Source: Lenisia limosa (taxonomy: Eukaryota; Breviatea). From it: a stretch of DNA of 20,837 bases. Under the pieces are notes generated by a model that had not been told where the DNA came from, searched no databases, and worked only from the letters and a program-made list of their open reading frames with translations. The stretch lies in NCBI GenBank assembly GCA_001655205.1, contig LPNZ01009526.1, positions 1 through 20,837 on the forward strand. Reading direction: 5' to 3'. A program made the position numbers and the translations under genes. Below are positions 1 to 9,168 of this stretch, piece by piece. Positions within the stretch are counted from its first letter, which is position 1. Every line of letters starts with the position of its first letter.

Positions 1-24
1 GCCTTTCTCTCGGCGTCTGACAAC

Positions 25-414
25 TTATCCAGACCGCTTAGCTTCAAGAGCTTCAAGTAACTACCAGGTTAAAGAATATATAGCAATGAGAAATAAAAAA
101 TAAGGTTGTACCTGGCCGAAGCTGTCCACACCTTCAAATACCCCAAAAGAGAGGTAGTTATGTGGTGATGCGAGGGGGAGATGATGATTGGAAGATGTTA
201 ACCCATACCCACTAGTGATATGACCATATGAACGAAGAGAACACGAGGGTTATTCCGAGTGTATCAGAGTACCATTGAGACTTGTCCCTCAATTATCATC
301 TGAGTGGATATGAGGTGTCATATCACTATTTGGATCATATTCACAGGTGTGAAAATGATCCAAAATGTGGGTTGATGCACTCTGAACCACCAGAGGTTCA
401 CCATGCGAAGCTGC
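25..414 (-). CDS. Tentative C-terminal exons of a minus-strand gene, function unknown
   Basis: Three minus-strand pieces read as coding. Piece 1 (414 down to 292) follows a CCCCAG acceptor and gives 41 residues containing ILDHFHTCEYDPNSDMTPH, then meets an in-frame TGA. Piece 2 (211-112) follows CACTAG and reads GYGLTSSNHHLPLASPHNYL and onward to a donor GTACAACC after CTTCGGCCAG. Piece 3 (60-25) follows GGTAG and in phase gives LLEALEAKRSG and a TAA stop. Pieces 2 and 3 are phase-compatible. Piece 1 and piece 2 lie in the same frame but no phase-correct junction between them was found, so the order may be broken or an exon is missed. An alternative frame of piece 3 stays open to the window edge. 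The end of piece 2 lies inside a copy of dispersed repeat B. This may be the 3' end of the gene at 697-2832. No family recognised. Confidence 0.35.
81..135 (+). repeat. Dispersed repeat B, partial copy
   Basis: Starts with TAGCAATGAGAAATA and continues through an AAGGTTGTACCTGGCCGAAG core, as in the copies near 943, 3676 and 8441. Read on the minus strand, this copy covers the end of a putative exon and its GTACAACC splice donor. Confidence 0.7.
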
Positions 415-696
415 CTGGGGTAGCGAAGCCGAGGAGTTAGTTTAGAGTGGTACGATGACTCTCTCGGATACACCCCGCTCCATTGTCCTATACGCCCCCA
501 TTATCTGGCTCAACCAAATCTGAGGTTCACTTTTTTTTTGAACCTGTAGTAAAAACGAAGCTTAAAGTGGTATTTTTAGAACAGTTTTTGAAAAATAAAG
601 GGGTCATCTACGAGTTCACAAACAAGTGCATCTCATATTTAGACAATCCCATTATCCCATTTTTATACGCCCCCCCCCCCAACCCTGTCCTATCAC

Positions 697-2832
697 CGGT
701 CTTAGTCTTCTTGCTTGGGGCATTTCGTTTTTCCAGAGAAAGAGGGTCGAAGTCTACGGCAAACCGCTTATCCCCTTCGATAGAGATGCATGGGACTTCT
801 GAAGAGAGTTAGAAAACAATAGGAGACTTCTGCAAAGAGATAAGAATACTTTTCTCTTTTGGCAAAGCAACACGCTTTCCTCTTATGATGATGAAGAACA
901 TGAAGAACCACTTTCCTTTCTTGGAAAGGTTGAACCAAGAACGTATCTGGCCGAGGCCGTCCACATCATCACGCTTATACAAGATATTGGATTATAGTAT
1001 AATATCATTTGCCTTTCTGTCCAATTTTAAAAACAGAATATTACATCACTTCACTTTGAGCATGCAGATGTGTTTCAAGACATCCCGGTCACTGTATATG
1101 TACTGAATATGATATACTATACTATAAGAAAAGCAAATAACCAACTTGGTGGTTCAGGTGTGGGGGTTCGGATCTTAGGAAGGCGTTTCTTCTTTTTGGC
1201 TTTTGCTGGCTTTATGGAAACTTCCGATGGAAGAACCTCCTTTGGTTGCCCCCTTCGCGGCACAAAGAAGTTCCCTTGGAGCTTGGGGGAGTGAAATGGG
1301 AAATTTTCTGAAANNNNNNNNNNNNNNNNNNNNNNNNNNNNNNNNNNNNNNNNNNNNNNNNNNNNNNNNNNNNNNNNNNNNNNNNNNNNNNNNNNNNNNN
1401 NNNNNNNNNNNNNNNNNNNNNNNNNNNNNNNNNNNNNNNNNNNNNNNNNNNNNNNNNNNNNNNNNNNNNNNNNNNNNNNNNNNNNNNNNNNNNNNNNNNN
1501 NNNNNNNNNNNNNNNNNNNNNNNNNNNNNNNNNNNNNNNNNNNTCTTTTTCGAACCAAAATGAAGCACTATACACAACCTTCAATACAACAAATCCTACA
1601 TATACCAGTCTACCCTATATAAACACACGTAGAAAGCTGTGTGCACAGAGTGGTAAGGCAAATGATTGGGTGAATTAATACAATAATACAATAAGCGTGA
1701 TGATGTGGACGGCTTCGGCCAGATACATCTTTATTTTATTTCTCATTGCTAAACATATAAACACACTAGTCCACCCACGGTTCCTCTGGTCTTACTACTG
1801 TGACCGTCAGCCAGTTCCTTCAGCTCTGCGGAGTCATAGTCGGGTAATGACGGCATTGAGAGCTTTGAGGATCTGCATATTGAGATACAAAGGATGAGGC
1901 AAGCTTAAATAGATGGGGAATGACTAAACAAGATGGGAAAGGGAGAAATAATAAGTAGTTGCCTGAAGTCCTTTTGTGAGAGCAAAAAAAAGCCGTAAAT
2001 TAAACCTACATCAGGCACTTTCTAGGGCTCCCGCTGCTACTGCAATTGTGAAGAGGCGACAATGTTTTTAAACAAGTAATAAATTGCTATGTAATACATT
2101 AAAACTCCAGGAATATATCATAATACATGGGGGTTCCCTATGATATGTCTTATATGGGACAAATTATATGAATAGTATATCGAGATGTAAAATAAAACAC
2201 ACGCCAAGCCAAATTTTGAAACTAGGATCATCAAGATAAAGTCTCTATTGAAACTAGGATCATAAAGACAAAGTCTCTATTGAAACTTAGATAATAAAGA
2301 CAAAGTCTCTATTGAAACTAGGATCATAATGACAAAGTCTCTATTGAAACTAGGATCATAAAGACAAAGTCTCTATTGAAACTAGGATCATAAAGACAAA
2401 GTCTCTTGAAACTTGGATCATAAAGACAAAGTCTCTTGAAACTTGGATAATAAAGACAAAGTCTCTTGAAACTTGGATAATACAGACAAAGTCTCTTGAA
2501 ACTTGGATAATAAAGACAAAGTCTCTTGAAACTTGGATAATAAAGACAAAGACTCTTGAAACTTGGATAATAAAGACAAAGTCTCTTGAAACTTGGATAA
2601 TAAAGATAGGGTGGTCAATCCAATACCCCCCCCCCCATTTTTTCTCCCTTCCCACTTACAATGGTGCAATGCCACGGGGAAAAGGGACGGCGGTGTAGGA
2701 GGAGAGTTGTGGAAGGGGGCTTCCTGGAATGTACTTCGAGGGAAGTTTGAGGGTTGGCGTGGCTAAAATGTTTTGTATTACTTTATACTGGTTTGCAGGG
2801 TTGGCGAGCTGGCGTTCAATTTTATGTAACAT
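697..2832 (-). CDS. Multi-exon basic, proline- and lysine-rich protein of unknown function
   Basis: Not recognised. Exons on the minus strand: 2832-2660 (ATG, MLHKIERQLANPANQYKVIQ onward, 57 codons, donor GTAAGT), 2039-2010, 1872-1796 (PSLPDYDSAELKELADGH, donor GTAAGA), then a gap, then up to 1313 down to 1146 (KPAKAKKKKRLPKIRTPTPE), 879-850 (KRVALPKEK) and 798-697 (ISIEGDKRFAVDFDPLSLEK, then NAPSKKTKT). All junctions tested are phase-consistent except across the gap at 1314-1543. The protein is basic and proline-rich with a KAKKKKRLPK patch that could be a nuclear localisation signal (inference). The first intron (2659-2040) carries the minisatellite; the third holds repeat B and a gap. The 3' end probably continues into the exons at 25-414. 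In the exon at 1313-1146 a second frame is also open, so that part is less sure. Confidence 0.5.
943..1020 (+). repeat. Dispersed repeat B, partial copy
   Basis: Contains TATCTGGCCGAGGCCGTCCA, then ATCACGCTTATACAAGATAT and GGATTATAGTAT, then ATCATTTGCCTT. This is the same order as in the fuller copy at 3676-3830. It lies in an intron of the minus-strand gene. Confidence 0.75.
1544..1576 (+). repeat. MITE-like element A, terminal fragment at a gap edge
   Basis: CTTTTTCGAACCAAAATGAA followed by GCACTA matches the right terminus of element A (TTTTTCGAACCGAAGTGAAG). The rest is lost in the gap at 1314-1543. Confidence 0.55.
1632..1756 (-). repeat. Dispersed repeat B, nearly full copy
   Basis: In inverted orientation it runs from GTGTGCACAGAGTGGTAAGG through ATGATTGGGTGAATTAATAC and GTGATGATGTGGACGGCTTC to TTTCTCATTGCTA. 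Together with the copy at 3676-3830 it defines both ends of the family. No terminal inverted repeats were seen. It sits in an intron of the minus-strand gene. Confidence 0.75.
2218..2606. repeat. Minisatellite with 30/32-base units inside an intron
   Basis: About 13 tandem units. The left units are 32 bases and end in CTCTATT. The right units are 30 bases and begin GAAACTTGGATAATAAAGAC and end CTCTT, so the array switches from the longer to the shorter unit part-way through. There are no unique spacers. The array lies in the first intron (2659-2040) of the minus-strand gene starting at 2832. Because 30 is a multiple of three, long repetitive open frames (IQVSRDFVFI repeats) appear on the minus strand; these are a by-product, not a gene. 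Confidence 0.95.
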
Positions 2833-2964
2833 AGGGTGCTAAAATAATATAAATGTTGACATAGACGGCTTCTGATAGCTGTTTTGATTTCTCATTATCA
2901 GATATTAGTATTCATTAAGTTCATGGTCTTAATCAATACATATTAAATAATATATCCCACATAC

Positions 2965-4428
2965 TTTTGGGTTTTAATGCTGCTGCTGTACTTCTCTGAT
3001 GGGTAAATAAACTCAATTGCTTAATGATTGTTTAGTTGTTATCAATCATCCTGTGTTGCAAGCAACGTGGAAAATGATAACTCATGTGTGAAAATTACCC
3101 AAATAGTGACATATTTATCCAATCAAAAATATAACCAGAAAAACAAATATCCAAAAAAGAGTATTATAATTTTTGCTGGTTCCCCCCCCCCCCCNNNNNN
3201 NNNNNNNNNNNNNNNNNNNNNNNNNNNNNNNNNNNNNNNNNNNNNNNNNNNNNNNNNATATCGATATTTATCGAGTATTTGCCGAGGATTCAGTCTTTTT
3301 TGGAACCGAAAGTGAAGCTCTAATATTTTTCTCCAAAACCCACGATTTTAACCTGAGGGCTAGAGGATTGAGGGAGTGAGTCCGGAGAATCTGAGTCCGA
3401 CTGTGTTGGGTGATCACGTTCGAACGTAGAAAAGAGAAATAAAACAAGGAAGTAACTGGCAGAGGTGATATTTGATGATGTTGTAATAATATAATTGAAT
3501 TACACGAAGCCATCCCGCTACATGAGAAGATATTGCTGGTAATGTTGAAAGAAAAAAAAACATAATCTGGACGAATGTGTTTCAGAGACATTGGATATGA
3601 GTATCATGTTACATTCTTAGTGCAAAGCGTAGAATTTAATTATCATCCAAAAATTTAAGTAAACAATATTGCGTTATATATAGCAATGAGAGAAAAAAAA
3701 ATAAGGTTGTATTTGGCCGAAGCCGTCCACACCATCACACTAATAAAAGATATTGGATTATAGTATATCATATTATTAATTCACCCAATCATTTGCCTTA
3801 CAACTCTGAGTATGAGTGCGGTTGTGTAACCTTTTTTATTTCAGATTCATATTCTAATCCGAGGTTTTGAAAAAACAATATTTTTAAACTGTATTCCTCA
3901 GACCCCGATTTCAATGCAAAAGCTGTCAAATTAATATCTCTGTGTCAGTTGCTTTGATGATTATCATCACTAAATAATGTATTTATACAGACTTAAAATA
4001 AGAGCTTCACTTTCGGTTCATAAAAAAGAATATGGTATTTAACATGTCTTTTGGAACCGAAGGTGAAGCTCAACTTAAAACAAGGGCTCCGTGCAATTAA
4101 TATTGTGAAGAAATTAAAATTAGAAATTAATGTGTCTGGAATGGGGTTCTGGTACACTACGTCCCACTTCAAATTGTGCAATTTTATTTTTCAATGAATC
4201 CAGGCGGACTTTTGGGATCTCAGCGATCTTTCACTCAAACAAAACAAAAAAAAAACCCATGCTCACATCAAATTCGACAATGACTGGCGATTCAGAGTCG
4301 CTCTGAAGAAATAAACAAGGAAAAGTAGCCATGATTGGTAATTATTATTGCCATATAAGAGAACAGTTAAAGGGTGACGTGTCACAGTAAGTTTACGGTC
4401 GAATATCGCTCTTTTGATTGCTTTTCTA
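2965..4428 (-). CDS. Multi-exon serine/aspartate-rich protein of unknown function
   Basis: Not recognised. Minus-strand exons with matching phases: 4428-4397 (EKQSKERYST), 4302-4267 (SDSESPVIVEFD, donor GTGAGC), 4227-4158 (IAEIPKVRLDSLKNKIAQFE, donor after CGT A), 3922-3831 (FALKSGSEEYSLKILFFQNL and onward) and 3400-3353 (SDSDSPDSLPQSSSPQ, donor GTTAAA). A further short exon (2995-2965, acceptor ATCAG, donor GTATGT) is likely, but its frame is unsettled. The two SDSxSP runs look like acidic phosphosite-type linkers (inference); IPKVRLDSLKNKIAQFE could be helical. The 5' end is not found; no convincing start codon lies between 4428 and 4990. Repeat B (3676-3830) and element A (3258-3322, 4001-4072) fill its introns. 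It may be one transcript with the gene at 697-2832, which lies directly downstream on the same strand, but the phase of a join could not be shown. Confidence 0.45.
3258..3323. repeat. MITE-like element A, right part, cut by a gap
   Basis: Begins at the gap edge with ATATCGATATTTATCGAG and ends TTTTTTGGAACCGAAAGTGA then AGCTCTA, matching the right half of element A. The left half is missing in the gap at 3195-3257, which itself starts after 13 C residues. Confidence 0.7.
3676..3830 (+). repeat. Dispersed repeat B, nearly full copy
   Basis: TATATATAGCAATGAGAGA, TTTGGCCGAAGCCGTCCACA, AAGATATTGGATTATAGTAT, TTAATTCACCCAATCATTTG, CCTTACAACTCTGAG in order. It is the inverse complement of the copy at 1632-1756. 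It sits in the intron between the exons at 3922-3831 and 3400-3353, starting right at the donor. Confidence 0.8.
4001..4072. repeat. MITE-like element A, short diverged copy
   Basis: AGAGCTTCACTTTCGGTTCA at the left and GGAACCGAAGGTGAAGCTC at the right form an inverted repeat. The usual ATCGATA-rich centre is shortened and diverged. Confidence 0.75.
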
Positions 4429-4989
4429 CTGTAAATAAAGATTCACTATATGCTCTTCAAGAAGGTATATTATGTAGTGTGTGATAACGTGACCCATTCG
4501 GTTCCAAAATACAGTTGGATTATCGAGCAGAAAAAGATTATTTTTCAAAACTTCTGTCTTTAATAGAAGCGAAATATGAAGCTCTGATAGTAATGAAAAG
4601 ATAAAAAAAAAAGGGGCGGGAGAGAAATACTCGAAATAACTATCAAAGCAAGAGCCAAAATGTACACGGAGCTACAAGGCAAAAAAATTGGGTGAATTAA
4701 TGGTATAAAACAAGACTTGTCCCAAATAAAGGCCCAATAAACCACGCAATACTCTTTATACAAATAAACAAAAAAAAAAAATCCGTTTGTATGTCAGAGA
4801 TATGATATGTGACACCAAATCACCACACCCATCATACCATCGTTATTTCGTTATTATTGTAAGGGGAGGAAACTGGGGAGCAAGCTGGGAGGAAACAACA
4901 ACACGACAATACGACAATTGACACAAAAAAGGATTAGGGGGGCAGGATCGCTACTTTTCATATTGTGTTACATTTGACATAAACACCAA
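4429..4989. other. Intergenic or intronic AT-rich stretch, no supported gene
   Basis: Low-complexity A/T runs, a small repeat B fragment near 4686-4705 (ATTGGGTGAATTAATGG) and poly-A tracts. A hydrophobic minus-strand open frame (4560-4763) has no splice or compositional support. The start of the gene ending at 2965 should lie here but was not found. Confidence 0.5.
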
Positions 4990-5435
4990 TTAGTCTTTCT
5001 TTTCCTTCTCTTTCCTGCTCTTTCGTTCCCGGGGCACCGGGTCAACACCGGGTCTCACAAGTGATGACTTGAAAAGTCGGAATGTGATCCAGTGTGATCT
5101 GGGAACTCTTTCGCCGACCTTGGACTGAGGGTTCTGGGTGTATTATATATTTAAATATAAATATATGATGCATATACTATATATATATATCGATATATTA
5201 TATATTTTGTATTGATGTATTCATTCATTCCAGGCTTATATCTGTAAAGATTTACTAAACCTCCTAGTTCAAGGCCCAGCCCATTGAGCTCCAGCCTCTC
5301 CTCCACTCTCCATCATTTCATCTCAAACCTCGAAATGACCTAGAAAACTAGCTTTGAATAAAAAGACGAGATAGATACTGATCACTCGGTAACTCTTTCT
5401 CGATGAATCTCTCGCAAATAGTAACAACAGTTGGG
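4990..5435 (-). CDS. Small gene or C-terminal exons, possible degenerate RhoGAP-like fold
   Basis: The clearest exon is 5124-4990: after acceptor CCCTCAG it reads SKVGERVPRSHWITFRLFKS, continues with SSLVRPGVDPVPRERK and a lysine-rich tail, and ends at TAA. Upstream on the same strand are an exon from 5435 (PTVVTICERFIEKELPSDQY, then LSRLFIQS, then TAG) and a stretch at about 5307-5261 (VEERLELNGLGLELG). The order PTVV-x-xC-x-xFIEK, LFIQS, VEERLEL, and HWITFRLFKSSL resembles the first helices of RhoGAP domains, including catalytically dead ones such as those in OCRL-type phosphatases; here the position of the arginine finger reads Q. That assignment is inference. The junction between the first two pieces is unresolved because TAG follows LFIQS and no phase-correct GT donor was seen. 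A start at ATG 5523 with a 38-base intron is possible. The gene follows the fibrinogen-like gene closely on the same strand. Confidence 0.35.
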
Positions 5436-5614
5436 CTGAAGTTTAGCCTCCCTTTGAGTGTTTTAAAGAATACTCGATATTAAACGTAAAAAAAGAGATA
5501 AGTACAACGTCCACTGACATTCTCAATGAATCCAAAAAATAAATGTGCATCAAATATAGAATAAAGATAGTGTTCTTCCGACCCTTCGGGAGGGGGCGGA
5601 GATAAGAGCGCTTG

Positions 5615-8600
5615 CTACTGCACCCAGGCCGCCATGGACCAGGGGTTTGACGATTGAGTGGTGAAAAAGTCAGACCACACGGTGCCACCGGTGCGAACTG
5701 CTGCGTTTCCAGATAACGGAATCTGGCCTAGACAATAAAAAGTAGGTGAGGGGGGGGGGGGNNNNNNNNNNNNNNNNNNNNNNNNNNNNNNNNNNNNNNN
5801 NNNNNNNNNNNNNNNNNNNNNNNNNNNNNNNNNNNNNNNNNNNNNNTGAAGTTGTCCGTCCCTATCCCCCACCTAAGGCTTCACTTCAGTCCGAAAAAGA
5901 CCGATAAAATATCGATAATTTTCGAGGATATATCGAAAAATTCAGTCTTTTTTCGAACCGAAGTTCGAAATATTTAGATGATTTATCGAGGAATTCATCT
6001 GTTTTCAAACCGAAGTGAAGCCGTCGAGGTTCAGGATTTGGATTTTTTTTTTNNNNNNNNNNNNNNNNNNNNNNNNNNNNNNNNNNNNNNNNNNNNNNNN
6101 NNNNNNNNNNNNNNNNNNNNNNNNNNNNNNNNNNNNNNNNNNNNNNNNNNNNNNNNNNNNNNNNNNNNNNNNNNNNNNNNNNNNNNNNNNNNNNNNNNNN
6201 NNNNNNNNNNNNNNNNNNNNNNNGTGATTGGAAAGCGTCTGGGCATATCTAAGATGTGATTAGAATCTCAACCTGGTCTGAAAAAGATCGATAAAATATC
6301 AATAGTTTTCGAGGATTGTTTTTCGAAAAATTCAATCTTTGTTTTCAAAGTGAAGTGAAGCCCTTTGGTGTGCTACGCGAATTAGGCCTGTGTGGGATGG
6401 AGAAGTCAGGGCAGCTTCAAGAAATCAAGGGATACAAATTATAGTGTATGCACTATGGTAATATTTGTCCCTACGATTTTTTATATATCAAGTGGAATAA
6501 ATGTTACATTTTCTCGCTCTTTTAAAAGTGGAATGTTTATGTAAATGAAGTGCTAAAAGGAACAAGTTTGATTCTAATTATGTAGAAACGAAGAAAAAAA
6601 GGTTGAACGTTGCCAATCAAAAAGCAACTCCCACTTTCGAGTGAAAAGATAATAGGTATCGCCAGTAGTATCCTTGATTAAGAAGTGACTTGTGTCCTAA
6701 AGTAATCAGAACATTGATAAACATGGGATTTGAATGTGAATGATTTCGTATTTAGTCTTGTTAGGAATTATTGTTTGCACACCATTAAACACTATTGTAT
6801 CAGAAGTAATATGTCAGCGAAAAACACTTAGAACACTGGTCACGATAAGTTCTGACACTATCGCGGTCATTGTATATACAGCTGGTCTTAGAAATTAATG
6901 GAAGAATCATAACATTCGGTTTTTCTCAGAACTAAGGGAATGGCACCAGAGGCTCAAGGAAACATGCGTATGCTTACAGTACTTGTTGCACAGAGGGATT
7001 TCAAATCGTCTGCCATGGTGTTTGTGGAGAAGACTGGGTCCGCCGCTAATGTTCCTACTTCCACCCCTTGACCAGTGAAAAGGATACCCGTATATGAGAA
7101 ATATGACAAAAAAAAGGATTTATCTGGCTGAGGCCGTCTACACAATCATGTTCATAAGAGATACTGATATTGTGTAACAAATATTTGAGACAAAAAAATG
7201 CAAAAATATTATATTGTTGCAGTGCCATGCTCTTGTGATCAAATTCCGAGTCGAAATACTGAAAGAAAACTTCATATTCCAGAAAATTTTAACATATGAT
7301 TTAGTGCAAAGTAGCAATAAAAAAAAAGCAAAGCGATAAGAAATAGAGATGGTGTTAACCACTGAATTGACAAAGGCTCCGGCAAACACATTGGTGGCAA
7401 TAATTTACAGAGTGTTTGATATGTGAAGCAATTTGTGAACAAAAAAACACATCATTTTGAGAACAATATCACGCGTTTGTCTGTCTCCTTAATAAAACAC
7501 AAATANNNNNNNNNNNNNNNNNNNNNNNNNNNNNNNNNNNNNNNNNNNNNNNNNNNNNNNNNNNNNNNNNNNNNNNNNNNNNNNNNNNNNNNNNNNNATA
7601 TCCGTATCATGCCTTATCGTGGTCAATGTACAGTGGGTTTTGGTATTTGACCTACCCTTAACAAAGAGTTTGGTTCGAGTGAAGAGGAGGTTATAGAAGG
7701 CTTGACCAATATCAGACCCTGCAGCGAGGTCTAAAGGTGGGTAAACATAAAAAAAAATATTACATTCTGAGATATTATTCGGTTCGAAAAAAGACTGAAT
7801 TTCTCGATAAAGCATCGAAAACTAATGAAAGATGGTCTTCGAACCAAAGTGAAGCCCTAGTTGTAGCGGCCTTATGATAACCAGTGCCAAGCTCACCAGT
7901 TGAGCCATACGTGGAGCCGCTGTCCCAAAATTGGGTGGTGGAGGTAAAAGGAAAGGCCGAGTCAACTGCAAATATCCTTGATTGGTTATTGAAGGAAATT
8001 CCCTCTTGGATATTATTAATAAGAGTTATATTTTTATTATATTGCATCCTATCATGAAAGAAGTGTACTGGCATGATGTAAAAATAAAAATAATGTATGT
8101 AACGAAAGTTAATACATAATAGCACTGTCTACAAGGGTAAACTTTCCCGGATAGTTGCCATTTATTCCTTGAATGTGGCCTTTTATCACTGTTTTGCGTG
8201 TTTTTGACAGTATTTGGACCGTCAATAGAGGGCTAAGGGACTTATTTGTTTTGACCCGACAATATATGAAGTAGGCGTTTAATCCTTTGATAAATTACTT
8301 TCGAAAACACAAGGGAAATAGGATTTATGATGATTTTATATGGAAAACTCAAGCTGTCCGGGAGTTTTGATGTGTCCGGTGAATTTTGAATGATGTCCGG
8401 AGCTTTGACGAGACATAATATACATGTATATATTTTATTTAGCAATAGCAATGAGAAATACAAAAATAAGGTTGTATCTGGCCGATGCCATCCACACCAT
8501 CACGCTTATAAGAGATATATATTATCAAGAGGTATTTCTGTGCAGTAGAGGGTNNNNNNNNNNATTCCACAAAGTTGTAAGGGTCAGAGTCGGGAAATGA

Positions 8601-8768
8601 CTCAGGTTTAAAACAGAAACACTCATTACTTATCTCATTTAGCTATCATATGTAGCATATTACTAATATTATTCTATATGTAATAAAACTATTACCATAA
8701 GAAACTTACCTCGTCCATCCGCCCTCAGCATCAAACATGCATGCGGCTTGGTAGGTCTGCGAGCCATC
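5615..8768 (-). CDS. Fibrinogen-like domain protein, multi-exon, 5' end not found
   Basis: Minus-strand exons: 8768-8710 (DGSQTYQAACMFDAEGGW, donor GTAAGT), possibly 8600 into the gap at 8563, 7965-7897 (FPFTSTTQFWDSGSTYGST, donor GTGAGC), 7730-7656 (AGSDIGQAFYNLLFTRTKLF, donor GTAGGT), 7066-6978 (EVGTLAADPVFSTNTMADDL), 6696-6635 (SHFLIKDTTGDTYYLFTR), 5872 into the gap (WGIGTDNF) and 5727-5615 (NAAVRTGGTVWSDFFTTQ ... PWSMAAWVQ, stop TAG). The exons from 7965 to 5872 are phase-consistent. The pattern C-x-F-D-x-x-GGW-T, then FW-x-x-GSTYG, then a C-terminal W-S-M-x-x-W-V resembles fibrinogen C-terminal-like modules, which are usually extracellular ligand-binding domains. That is a family-level inference; no signal peptide exon was found (the gap at 9008-9158 may hide it). 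Repeats A and B occupy its introns. Confidence 0.5.
5874..6023. repeat. MITE-like element A with an internal partial duplication
   Basis: Left terminus AAGGCTTCACTTCAGTCCGA, centre with TATCGATA and TCGAGGATA, then AGTCTTTTTTCGAACCGAAG. A second right half follows (GATTTATCGAGGAATTCATC to CAAACCGAAGTGAAGCCG). The left end, read on the minus strand, gives GAAGCCTTAG immediately before a fibrinogen-like exon. Confidence 0.8.
6275..6363. repeat. MITE-like element A, diverged copy
   Basis: GGTCTGAAAAAGATCGATAA at the left, TTTCGAGGATT in the centre and AAAGTGAAGTGAAGCCC at the right. It lies in an intron of the minus-strand fibrinogen-like gene. Confidence 0.7.
7118..7166 (+). repeat. Dispersed repeat B, partial copy
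   Basis: TTTATCTGGCTGAGGCCGTC, TACACAATCATGTTCATAAG, AGATACTGATATT follow the repeat B order. It lies in the intron directly 5' (minus strand) of the exon at 7066-6978. Confidence 0.65.
7777..7860. repeat. MITE-like element A
   Basis: ATTCGGTTCGAAAAAAGACT at the left and CTTCGAACCAAAGTGAAGCC then CTAG at the right, with TCTCGATAAAGCATCGAAAA in the centre. It lies in an intron of the fibrinogen-like gene. Confidence 0.8.
8100..8563. other. Intronic stretch with repeat B and a TGTCCGG micro-repeat
   Basis: Between fibrinogen-like exons. Holds a repeat B copy (8441-8515: AGCAATGAGAAATAC, GTATCTGGCCGATGCCATCC, CACGCTTATAAGAGATAT). It also holds three TGTCCGG motifs at 8355, 8373 and 8394, each followed by a TTTTGA- or TTTGA-like tail, and ends at a 10-base gap. 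No coding stretch is supported here. Confidence 0.6.
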
Positions 8769-9168
8769 CTAAAGATGCATGTAAATTGGTTTTGTCATTT
8801 CTAAAGACTTTCACTTCATATGTGTCAAATATAGTTGAGCTTTTCAAAACCAAAAATGGAGTACAAATTGTTTTTGTTTTTATTTATTTGCTCCAACCCC
8901 ATCTTTAACCCTTCTTCACACTTCCCGTTTTTTTTTTTTTCAATTTTTATGAACTACTACAACCTTGCGTTTGACTCTTTCCCCTCCCTCGAATAAAACA
9001 AAATTGGNNNNNNNNNNNNNNNNNNNNNNNNNNNNNNNNNNNNNNNNNNNNNNNNNNNNNNNNNNNNNNNNNNNNNNNNNNNNNNNNNNNNNNNNNNNNN
9101 NNNNNNNNNNNNNNNNNNNNNNNNNNNNNNNNNNNNNNNNNNNNNNNNNNNNNNNNNNAAAAAATAAA

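Noticed and set aside
483-812. Plus-strand frame of 109 codons as a gene
   Set aside because: It has no ATG start, crosses a 10-C run, and overlaps a minus-strand exon (798-697) with better phase and composition.
2218-2606. CRISPR array
   Set aside because: Units abut directly with no unique spacers, unit length varies between 32 and 30, and the surroundings are eukaryotic introns and exons.
2356-2655. Minus-strand open frame with IQVSRDFVFI repeats as a repeat protein
   Set aside because: It is a translation of the 30-base minisatellite, whose period is a multiple of three, and it lies between a GTAAGT donor and a TTGCAG acceptor of a better-supported gene.
4560-4763. Hydrophobic minus-strand frame as a membrane protein
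   Set aside because: It crosses a repeat B fragment and poly-A/T tracts, and has no splice sites or coding-like composition.
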